The position numbers and the translations under genes were made by a program. From the NCBI GenBank assembly GCA_937898165.1, contig CALDKO010000100.1, forward strand, positions 1 to 16,660: DNA of 16,660 nt, read 5' to 3'. Shown piece by piece: positions 1 to 5,714 of this stretch (position 1 is the first letter of the stretch; each line of letters begins with the position of its first letter). Below the pieces are notes generated by a model. That model searched no databases, was not told where the DNA came from, and was given only the letters and a program-made list of their open reading frames with translations. The DNA comes from an uncultured bacterium. GTDB taxonomy: Bacteria; Patescibacteriota; Minisyncoccia; Phycocordibacterales; UBA1006.

Positions 1-33
1 AGCATTTAATGTGAGGATTTTAAGTGAATTCAT
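1..33 (-). CDS. Start of a leftward gene (partial), possibly endonuclease/exonuclease/phosphatase family
   Basis: Reading the minus strand from an ATG at 33-31 gives an open frame to the window edge: MNSLKILTLNA. The 'LKILTLN' pattern resembles the first beta strand of endonuclease/exonuclease/phosphatase (EEP) family proteins, but eleven codons are far too few to prove it. A minus-strand TATAGT (57-52) lies 18 nt upstream and could be the -10 box. The gene would be divergent from the phosphatase at 133. Low confidence, because the stretch is short and the region is AT-rich. Confidence 0.3.
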   Translation of the reverse strand, partial: MNSLKILTLNA

Positions 34-95
34 ATATATGTATCCTAGATTACTATACTGTTGTTATACCAGAAAAGCCTTTAAAATCAAAGTAT

Positions 96-124
96 TTGAC
101 TCTGTTTGAAATATCCTATATACA
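96..124 (+). promoter_or_regulatory. Promoter of the CysQ-like gene (leaderless layout)
   Basis: TTGACT (96-101), a 17-nt spacer, and TATACA (119-124). The ATG at 133 begins 8 nt after the -10 box, so the expected transcription start falls at or within about two bases of the start codon. No Shine-Dalgarno is visible. Confidence 0.6.
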
Positions 125-132
125 TAAAGTAT

Positions 133-993
133 ATGAATAACAACAATATTTCCATCATTTTAAAAGAAATTGTGCGTCGGGTTGTCATTATTATCCAACA
201 GGAACGGTTTTTAAAAGAATATTCAGTTGATGAGAAAACCGTTGATTATAAAGTTGGCGAAGATTTTGTAACGAGCGCTGATAAAAAAGCGCAAAAATTA
301 TATTTGAAATTATTACAGGAAAATTTCCCAGGATATGGAATCATTGCAGAGGAAGATGATTTGGATATTAAATGTACTATTCCAGGAAAGAATCTGTATT
401 TCTTTGTTGATCCATTAGATGGAACAAAAGCATATATTCGTAAACAATCACACGCAACCAGTACCATGCTTGCATTGGTTGATTTGGATTCAGGAGAATA
501 CTTGTCATGTATAATTGGAGATATTAATACTGCTGAAATTTATTATTTCAAACCTGAATCTAACCGCATTCGTCGCGTAACAGGATTTGAACAATATGAA
601 GAATTAGTTTTCGAACAAAAAGATTTATCAGAGCAATATTTATTATTGCGCGATGATGTTCGATTATATGGCGAATATGTCCAACAGGTTACTGATCCAA
701 AAAATCTTGATAAAATTTTTAAAGATATTGAAATCGAAGGCGGAAGTATTGGAACGATGATCATGCGATTGATAAAAGGCGAAGTTGGGGCAATCGGATT
801 AAAAGCAGGAACAACAGCTCCATGGGATGCGAATCCAGTGGACGGATTCTTGTCTAAAATGGGTTACACAATGATTGATGTAACTGACAAGGATAACTTG
901 AAAGAGCTGAGCATTGCGCCTATCAAGGAAAAGAAAGCTTTCCCAGAGCGAATACTGGTTCATAAAAATCACTTAAAACAATTCATTGGGTAA
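133..993 (+). CDS. Inositol monophosphatase / CysQ-family phosphatase
   Basis: A 286-residue protein of the Mg-dependent, Li-sensitive phosphatase superfamily (3'(2'),5'-bisphosphate nucleotidase CysQ, inositol monophosphatase). Metal-binding motifs are in order: Glu73-Glu74 in 'IIAEEDD', 'VDPLDGT' (Asp93, Asp96, Thr98), and 'WDANP' (Asp232) near the C-terminus. The length is normal for the family. Likely substrates are PAP/PAPS or inositol phosphates; the sequence alone does not separate these, though the 'VTSADKKAQ' segment is CysQ-like. I chose the ATG at 133 over an in-frame TTG at 106: the TTG would lie inside the promoter, and the -10 box at 119-124 places transcription start near 131. 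The stop codon lies inside a strong terminator, so this is probably a single-gene unit. Cytoplasmic. Confidence 0.85.
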   Translation: MNNNNISIILKEIVRRVVIIIQQERFLKEYSVDEKTVDYKVGEDFVTSADKKAQKLYLKLLQENFPGYGIIAEEDDLDIKCTIPGKNLYFFVDPLDGTKAYIRKQSHATSTMLALVDLDSGEYLSCIIGDINTAEIYYFKPESNRIRRVTGFEQYEELVFEQKDLSEQYLLLRDDVRLYGEYVQQVTDPKNLDKIFKDIEIEGGSIGTMIMRLIKGEVGAIGLKAGTTAPWDANPVDGFLSKMGYTMIDVTDKDNLKELSIAPIKEKKAFPERILVHKNHLKQFIG

Positions 994-1025
994 ACAAAAA
1001 ACAACATATATGTTGTTTTTTGTTT
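992..1025. terminator. Terminator between the CysQ-like gene and recJ
   Basis: A 34-nt perfect inverted repeat with an A-rich left half, a T-rich right half and CATATATG at its centre. It begins inside the stop codon of the preceding gene. The symmetric A/T tracts would allow termination in both directions. Confidence 0.75.
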
Positions 1026-1054
1026 ACGTATTTTTGGCAACTATCACAAGTGTT

Positions 1055-1061
1055 GAGGAAG
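1055..1061 (+). promoter_or_regulatory. Shine-Dalgarno site that fixes the recJ start
   Basis: GAGGAAG lies 8 nt before the ATG at 1070. It is the clearest ribosome binding site in the window. It argues against the in-frame TTG at 986, which sits inside the previous gene and would translate the terminator. No convincing -35/-10 pair precedes it; a weak TTGTTT-16-TATCAC (1020-1047) is the best I can see. Confidence 0.7.
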
Positions 1062-1069
1062 TTTTTAAT

Positions 1070-2800
1070 ATGGTATATATAATAGATATGAATCATTTAG
1101 AGCTTTTACAAGAACTGCTGATTAAACGTGGGTATGATACTCCTGAACTACAGGATCGTTTTTTGAATCCAAAATATGATTTGCATACCTATGATCCGTT
1201 TCTGTTATCAGATATGCAGATTGGTATTGAACGTATTTTTACAGCAATGCTGGGTGGTGAAAAAATCTGTGTGTACAGTGATTATGATGCGGATGGAATT
1301 CCAGGTGCTGTTGTCATGCATGATTTTTTTAAGAAAATAGGGTACACAAATGTGATGTTTTATATTCCACATCGTCATACAGAAGGGTATGGTCTGCATT
1401 TGGATGCGCTTGATAAAATTGCCGCAGACGGTGCGACACTTATGATCACCGTAGATTTAGGAATTACAGCACATAAGGAAGTTGTATATGCAAAAGAATT
1501 AGGTGTTGAGGTAATTATCACTGATCACCATGAACCACTGGAAACAATTCCATCAGCTTACGCAATTATTAACCCAAAAATTTTGGTAAATGATATAGCG
1601 TATCCAGATACTATGATTTGTGGATGTGCAACCGCGTTTAAATTAGTACAAGGAATGCTTACAGTGCTTCGCCGTGAATATGAAACAGTGATTAATATAG
1701 ATACATTACTTGAAAAAGTTTCTGTGCCGGTTATTGGATGGGAAAAGTGGTTACTTGATATGGTTGGGATTGCAACGTTGTCGGACATGGTTCCTCTTGT
1801 TAATGAAAATCGAGTACTCGCAACCTATGGTTTACAAGTATTACGTAAAACAAAACGACCCGGTTTAATTGCCATGTTTCAAAATATGCGAATATATCAG
1901 GCAAATATAACAGGTGATGATATTGTATTTTCAATTACTCCACGATTAAATGCAGCATCACGTATGGCACATCCGGAAATTGCGTTTCAATTATTAACCA
2001 CTGATTCGTTTGAAACAGCGATGGATATTACCAAGCAACTTTCTAAATTAAATGATGAACGTAAACTGGAAGTTGCACGTGCGATAAAAACAGTTCATAA
2101 AAAATTATCAGCACGCGAAACGTTACCAAATGTTTTGGTAGTAGGTGATCCAGATTGGAGTCCAGGCGTACTTGGACTGATTGCATCAAAAATTGTTGAA
2201 GAGTATGATCGAACAGTGTTTGTTTGGTGTATAGAAGGTGATAGTGTGAAAGGGTCATGTCGCGCGCGAAATGGGGATCATGTGGTTGATTTAATGAATG
2301 AAGTTGCTGATCAGTTTACTCAATATGGTGGACATGAAGGAGCTGGTGGTTTTGCAATGAAAAAAGAACATGTTCATTTTTTGGAAGATAAACTTAACAC
2401 TGCAGGTGAAAAGATATTTACTCATCATGATGGAACAGAATTAGTTCGTGAAAATATACTACATGATGTAGCAATTTCACTTTCCGATATAACGCGTGAT
2501 TTACATAAAGCACTGACTATTTTATCCCCATTTGGGTTAGGGAATAGATCTCCTGTGTTTCTTTTATCAAAAGTTACACCAATTTCTATTTCATCATTTG
2601 GTAAAGGAAAGGAACATTTAGAGATGACATTTCAAAATGGATATACAACCGTACGTGCTATTCAATTTTTTACAAAACCACAGCGGTATAAACTTGATCC
2701 AGAAAATCCATGTGAAATAGATGTATATGGTCATGTAGAATATTCAGTATTCATGGGGAAAGGTGAGTTGCGGATGAGAATTTTAGATATAAAGGTGTAA
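1070..2800 (+). CDS. recJ: Single-stranded-DNA-specific exonuclease RecJ
   Basis: A 576-residue DHH-family 5'-3' single-strand DNA exonuclease that acts in recombination, mismatch and base-excision repair. Visible motifs are 'YSDYDADG' (Asp71, Asp73, Asp75), 'VDLG' (Asp129), 'TDHHEP' (Asp152-His153-His154), 'GIATLSDMVPL' (Asp239), 'PRLNAASRM' (about 291-299) and the DHHA1 signature 'GGHEGAGGF' (420-428). Together these supply the two-Mn active site and the DHHA1 domain. The C-terminal part (about 450-576) fits the OB-like domain. Length is close to E. coli RecJ (577). The start is set by GAGGAAG 8 nt upstream. The gene ends at a bidirectional terminator that it shares with the convergent HD gene. 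Minor departures from consensus ('IPG' after the DxD motif, 'AASRM' for AAGRM) do not touch metal ligands. Confidence 0.93.
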   Translation: MVYIIDMNHLELLQELLIKRGYDTPELQDRFLNPKYDLHTYDPFLLSDMQIGIERIFTAMLGGEKICVYSDYDADGIPGAVVMHDFFKKIGYTNVMFYIPHRHTEGYGLHLDALDKIAADGATLMITVDLGITAHKEVVYAKELGVEVIITDHHEPLETIPSAYAIINPKILVNDIAYPDTMICGCATAFKLVQGMLTVLRREYETVINIDTLLEKVSVPVIGWEKWLLDMVGIATLSDMVPLVNENRVLATYGLQVLRKTKRPGLIAMFQNMRIYQANITGDDIVFSITPRLNAASRMAHPEIAFQLLTTDSFETAMDITKQLSKLNDERKLEVARAIKTVHKKLSARETLPNVLVVGDPDWSPGVLGLIASKIVEEYDRTVFVWCIEGDSVKGSCRARNGDHVVDLMNEVADQFTQYGGHEGAGGFAMKKEHVHFLEDKLNTAGEKIFTHHDGTELVRENILHDVAISLSDITRDLHKALTILSPFGLGNRSPVFLLSKVTPISISSFGKGKEHLEMTFQNGYTTVRAIQFFTKPQRYKLDPENPCEIDVYGHVEYSVFMGKGELRMRILDIKV

Positions 2801-2802
2801 TA

Positions 2803-2829
2803 AAAAACTAGCTTGCTAAGCTAGTTTTT
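2803..2829. terminator. Bidirectional terminator between convergent recJ and the HD-hydrolase gene
   Basis: A 12-bp perfect stem (A5 then CTAGCTT, closed by AAGCTAG then T5) with a 3-nt GCT loop. Poly-A on one side and poly-T on the other suit termination from both directions. The stop codon of the minus-strand gene (2810-2808) lies inside the stem. Confidence 0.85.
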
Positions 2830-3461
2830 AGTTTGGATAATTCAACCTGAATCTTTTGTTCCAGAATTTTCGCATATGATTCATATGTCCCAGTAATTAA
2901 TGAGACCATGGGGATATACACTGACTCTGTCTCATTAATTTGTCGTTGAATTTTACCTTTTTGATTTCCTGGTAATGACCGTAGATTGTGCAATCTGTCA
3001 GTCAGTTTATCAATTATTGCAGCAGGATTTTTTTCAAGTTCTGAAATGTAATAATCAAACGCTTCAGGTTTTGAGTAAAATCGAACGTTATCAACTGATG
3101 GTTTTGTTAATCGAATAACAATATCTGCAACATCTGGTCCGAATGAACGTGTTATGCGGAATCGTGCAGTAGTAACAAATTCATCATATGATTTTGTTAC
3201 ATTACCTAACAATGCTGTGTCCTCGCCTACATCATGTAGTAGAAATCCAATCAACAAATTACGATCATATAATCCAAGTTCATCCATCAATATCAAACAG
3301 CCTGCTCGTGGATGTTCAAAATATCGTTCACCACTGTCACGGTTCTGTGTACGATGAGCTGATTTTGATAAATCATACGCATATTCAATTAATTGAATAT
3401 CAGATTGTGAAAAGTGATTTTTCAATCGTTCGATAAATGTTGTTCTAGTTTCTTTTTTCAT
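2808..3461 (-). CDS. Stand-alone RelA/SpoT-like HD-domain (p)ppGpp hydrolase
   Basis: A 217-residue protein consisting essentially of the HD hydrolase fold of Rel/SpoT enzymes. Candidate Mn-binding residues are His50 ('YFEHP'), His76-Asp77 with Glu80-Asp81 ('LLHDVGEDT'), and Asp155 in 'DKLTDRLHNLRSL', which matches the family 'KLADRLHNMRTL' signature. There is no synthetase, TGS or ACT domain, so it fits a small alarmone hydrolase that removes the 3'-pyrophosphate from (p)ppGpp; other nucleotide substrates are possible. It lies 24 nt downstream of a small Cys-rich gene on the same strand and probably shares its transcript. No Shine-Dalgarno is visible before the ATG. It ends in the terminator shared with recJ. 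The family call is firm; the exact substrate is inferred. Confidence 0.82.
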   Translation of the reverse strand: MKKETRTTFIERLKNHFSQSDIQLIEYAYDLSKSAHRTQNRDSGERYFEHPRAGCLILMDELGLYDRNLLIGFLLHDVGEDTALLGNVTKSYDEFVTTARFRITRSFGPDVADIVIRLTKPSVDNVRFYSKPEAFDYYISELEKNPAAIIDKLTDRLHNLRSLPGNQKGKIQRQINETESVYIPMVSLITGTYESYAKILEQKIQVELSKLKTSLAS

Positions 3462-3485
3462 AAGTTTGTTTGGATTAATGAATAA

Positions 3486-3713
3486 TTAATTTGGTTGACC
3501 TGCTTTCAATGGACACCATTTTGGCACTGCTGATTCTTTTCGAATATGATGCGGTCTGCAGGCGACGGTAATGTTTTTATTTGCTTTGGTGCAAACGACC
3601 TTTACATCATCGTCACAAAACCAGTCATCAGGATCAGGATCTGCCAATACTTTGTGGAAAGGGCAATCGACGCAATTTGTTATTAATAACATTGCTTTGT
3701 TTTCTGTTTTCAT
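3486..3713 (-). CDS. Small Cys-rich (putative zinc-binding) protein
   Basis: 75 residues with cysteines in the order 'CVDCP', 'WFCDDD', 'VVCTK', 'VACRPHH' and 'WCPL' near the C-terminus. The pattern 'CxxCP ... C ... R ... PxWCPL' recalls small zinc-ribbon-like proteins common in phages and bacterial accessory genes, but I cannot name a function. It precedes the HD-hydrolase gene by 24 nt on the same strand, so the two are probably co-transcribed. Codon use matches its neighbours, and the ordered Cys/His/Trp pattern argues that it is a real gene. No Shine-Dalgarno is seen before the ATG. The region upstream (3714-3884) also holds the divergent regulator's promoter; a minus-strand TATAGT at 3761-3756 is a weak -10 candidate. 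Confidence 0.62.
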   Translation of the reverse strand: MKTENKAMLLITNCVDCPFHKVLADPDPDDWFCDDDVKVVCTKANKNITVACRPHHIRKESAVPKWCPLKAGQPN

Positions 3714-3823
3714 ATTCTGTTGTTTTTAAATTGTGTAAGGACTATTCCTATACTTACTATAATCCTATAAATTTATTTGTGTAGTACTAAATTACAAAAA
3801 ACGGTGTATATATTAAAAAATCC

Positions 3824-3851
3824 TTTACATATAATATATTTTGTATATAAT
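3824..3851 (+). promoter_or_regulatory. Promoter of the TrmB-like regulator
   Basis: TTTACA (3824-3829), a 16-nt spacer, and TATAAT (3846-3851). The expected start near 3858 leaves a leader of about 27 nt before the ATG at 3885, with no Shine-Dalgarno. A second, isolated TATAAT lies at 3758-3763 without a matching -35. Confidence 0.6.
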
Positions 3852-3883
3852 AATAGGTATTATTCTGTAAAAACACTTTTACA
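3849..3883 (+). promoter_or_regulatory. Tandem inverted repeats (operator candidates) at the TrmB-like gene
   Basis: Two adjacent inverted repeats lie between the -10 box and the ATG. AATAATA-GG-TATTATT (3849-3864) overlaps the -10 box. TGTAAAA-ACAC-TTTTACA (3866-3883) ends one base before the start codon. Both are perfect. This is the expected place for autorepression by the encoded DNA-binding protein, though AT-rich sequence makes chance repeats easier. Confidence 0.4.
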
Positions 3884-3884
3884 T

Positions 3885-4640
3885 ATGAAATATCTAGATT
3901 CCCTTACCACGCTTGGTTTGACCAAAGATCAGGCAAAAATATATGAAATACTACTCTCTGCGCCATTACTGCCTGTGCGATTGATTTCATCGAAATCTGG
4001 GGTGAGCCGTGAATTGACTTACGTAGTTCTGGGGCAACTTGAACAAATTGGATTGGTGGAACGATCTAATCAAGGAAAAGTCATTCTGTTTCGTGCAGAG
4101 CATCCACGCATGATTAAAAAAATCCTTGAGGAAAAGCAGCAAACATTCCTCGAAGCGGAAAAAGCATACCAGGATATTATTGGAACGATGATCAGCGATT
4201 TTAATGTGATCCACAATAAACCGTTTATTCGTTTTTATGAAGGAATTGAAGGCTTGCAAAAAACCTATGGACATATTCTACGTCATGCAAAAACAGTGTA
4301 CGTAATTCGATCGCTCTATGATTACGATAACCCAGAACTTCGCTCTATGATTACAGATCAGCTGGAAAAGCAGGCCGCTAAAAATATTCAATCATATGTA
4401 CTGACTCCAAAACTTGATCATATGAAGCCTGAAAAAGTTGTTAAAAATATGAAGCGAAATATCACACGAAAAATTGTTTCAAAAGAGCTGTTCACATTGC
4501 CATCACAAATTATCATCTATAACAGTACGGTGAGTATTACATCCATGAAAGGAACGATTGTGACGACTATTATTGAAAACCAGGATATTGCTACAACATT
4601 TTTGAATTTGTTTAATTATATGTGGAACCAAGAAGAATAA
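3885..4640 (+). CDS. TrmB-family winged-helix transcriptional regulator
   Basis: 251 residues. The N-terminal ~75 residues form a winged helix of the TrmB type: 'LTTLGLTKDQAKIYEILL', a recognition segment 'SGVSRELTYVVLGQLEQIGLV', and a wing 'NQGKVILFRAEHP'. A helical linker (about 85-115, 'ILEEKQQTFLEAEKAYQDI') follows. The C-terminal part (about 120-251, 'FIRFYEGIEGLQKTYGHILRHAK') resembles the ligand-binding or dimerization region found in such regulators. The effector is unknown. The start at 3885 gives 'MKYLDSLTTLGL', which aligns with the family N-terminus; an in-frame TTG at 3777 would lie upstream of the promoter. Inverted repeats immediately upstream suggest autoregulation. It is followed 34 nt later by the RNase H gene, which has its own -10 box. 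Confidence 0.8.
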   Translation: MKYLDSLTTLGLTKDQAKIYEILLSAPLLPVRLISSKSGVSRELTYVVLGQLEQIGLVERSNQGKVILFRAEHPRMIKKILEEKQQTFLEAEKAYQDIIGTMISDFNVIHNKPFIRFYEGIEGLQKTYGHILRHAKTVYVIRSLYDYDNPELRSMITDQLEKQAAKNIQSYVLTPKLDHMKPEKVVKNMKRNITRKIVSKELFTLPSQIIIYNSTVSITSMKGTIVTTIIENQDIATTFLNLFNYMWNQEE

Positions 4641-4659
4641 TGTGTGAAACTAAATCTTA

Positions 4660-4668
4660 TGCTACAAT
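4660..4668 (+). promoter_or_regulatory. Extended -10 promoter of the RNase H gene (leaderless layout)
   Basis: TG-C-TACAAT: the hexamer is at 4663-4668 with TG at the extended -10 position. The ATG follows after 6 nt, exactly where transcription should begin. The -35 region is weak. No Shine-Dalgarno. Confidence 0.55.
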
Positions 4669-4674
4669 CGTTTC

Positions 4675-5433
4675 ATGAAAAGCGGATCCTCTCATTCAAT
4701 TATTATTTATACCGACGGGTCTTCCCTTGGTAATCCTGGTCCTGGGGGTTACGGGTGTGTGATTGTGTTACTCGAAAAAGAAACCGTTGTTGAATTAGGA
4801 GGTAAGTCACATGAAACCACTAATAATAAAATGGAACTTACTGCCATATTAAAAAGCTTGGAATATTTAAAAGATCACAAGGCTTCACCAGAAGCAACCA
4901 TTGTTATCCATACAGATTCATCATATGCCATTAATGGAATTACCAAATGGGTTTTTGGTTGGCAGAAAAACAATTGGATTACCAGCACTAAAACACCTGT
5001 GTTAAATGGTGAGTTATGGAAACAATTAGCTCCAATAACCAGCTATTTCAAGAATTTGAAATTCGACCATGTTCGTGGGCATGCTGGAATTTGGGGCAAT
5101 GAACGTTGCGACATGATTGCGACCAGTTTTGCATCGAACAAACATATTGATTTGTTTCACGGTGAATTATTAGCATATGACCCAAGAGTTTTATCAAAAA
5201 GTTTTTCTGAATCAAAGCACGAAGCGAAAAATCATATTACTGTTTCACAGAAATCAAAATCAAGTAAAACATCAGGAAAAGCATATTCGTATGTTGCATT
5301 GGTGAATGGAAAAATTCAGACATTTTCAGACTGGGAATCATGCAAAGCAGTTGTTCATGGTAGATCTGCAAAATATAAAAAAGTCTTATCAAAACAAGAT
5401 GAAGATGCTTTGATAAAAGAGTGGAGTAAATAA
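4675..5433 (+). CDS. rnhA: Ribonuclease HI with C-terminal hybrid-binding (viroplasmin-like) domain
   Basis: 252 residues. Residues 8-155 are RNase HI, which degrades the RNA strand of RNA-DNA hybrids (primers, R-loops). The catalytic set is Asp14 ('YTDGSSLGNPGPGGYG'), Glu54 ('NKMELTAI'), Asp81 ('HTDSSYAINGI') and Asp146 ('GNERCD'), with His136 in 'VRGHAG'. After a Ser/Lys-rich linker (about 175-200) comes 'YSYVALVNGK...WESCKAVVHGRSAKYKKV' (about 203-250). This matches the RNase H1 hybrid-binding / caulimovirus viroplasmin domain (aromatic strand, 'W..C...V.G...KYKK'). In eukaryotic RNase H1 and several bacterial ones that domain is N-terminal; here it is C-terminal. Promoter and start codon are six bases apart. 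Two long hairpins follow the stop codon. Confidence 0.92.
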   Translation: MKSGSSHSIIIYTDGSSLGNPGPGGYGCVIVLLEKETVVELGGKSHETTNNKMELTAILKSLEYLKDHKASPEATIVIHTDSSYAINGITKWVFGWQKNNWITSTKTPVLNGELWKQLAPITSYFKNLKFDHVRGHAGIWGNERCDMIATSFASNKHIDLFHGELLAYDPRVLSKSFSESKHEAKNHITVSQKSKSSKTSGKAYSYVALVNGKIQTFSDWESCKAVVHGRSAKYKKVLSKQDEDALIKEWSK

Positions 5434-5443
5434 TGCAAATCAA

Positions 5444-5543
5444 ACCAAAACAAATAAAAATCTATTTCTACATTACAATCATAAGTAAACTACAGCAACG
5501 CTGCAAGAAACTTCTGTAGAAATAGATTTTTATTTGTTTTGGT
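5444..5543. repeat. Long hairpin element 1: 29-bp perfect arms around a 42-nt core
   Basis: The left arm 5444-5472 and the right arm 5515-5543 are perfectly complementary over 29 bp. The 42-nt core (5473-5514) contains ACAATCATAA near its left end and GCTGCAAGAAACTTC at its right end. The same core, in the opposite orientation, sits in the neighbouring element (5594-5636). The arm sequences of the two elements are unrelated except for TACA/TGTA at the inner border. The element starts 10 nt after the RNase H stop codon. As RNA it would form a very stable stem; it might also act in termination. Confidence 0.85.
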
Positions 5544-5566
5544 GCATAGTAATTAAATTCTTTTCC

Positions 5567-5663
5567 AAAACTTTAGAATGCACATAGTTTACAGAAGTTT
5601 CTTGCAGCTTCGGTGTAACTTATTTTATGATTGTTGTGTAAACTATGTGCATTCTAAAGTTTT
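5567..5663. repeat. Long hairpin element 2: 27-bp perfect arms around the inverted core
   Basis: Left arm 5567-5593 and right arm 5637-5663 are perfectly complementary over 27 bp. The 43-nt core (5594-5636) is the reverse complement of element 1's core, with a few substitutions and one extra base. The longest exact inverted match between the elements is 19 bp, GCTGCAAGAAACTTCTGTA at 5500-5518 against 5590-5608. The right arm runs into T7 (5660-5666), so the structure could terminate transcription before comEC. Only 23 nt separate the two elements. Confidence 0.85.
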
Positions 5664-5697
5664 TTTAAGTAACTATCTTTTTATTTTTTAGAAAAAT

Positions 5698-5706
5698 TGT
5701 TACACT
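5698..5706 (+). promoter_or_regulatory. Extended -10 promoter of comEC (leaderless layout)
   Basis: TG-T-TACACT: TG at 5698-5699 and the hexamer at 5701-5706. The ATG at 5715 follows after 8 nt. The -35 position holds only TTTTTA (5678-5683). No Shine-Dalgarno is present. Confidence 0.45.
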
Positions 5707-5714
5707 ATTTTTTC

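Noticed and set aside
986..1069. Longer RecJ start at TTG 986, adding a hydrophobic N-terminus
   Set aside because: It overlaps the previous gene and translates the terminator hairpin; the ATG at 1070 has GAGGAAG at 8 nt and gives a normal RecJ length.
5444..5663. Integron attC sites or a CRISPR remnant as the explanation for the twin hairpins
   Set aside because: I do not see the attC core boxes (RYYYAAC/GTTRRRY) in the right places, the arms are perfect rather than imperfect, and there are no regularly spaced identical direct repeats or spacers.
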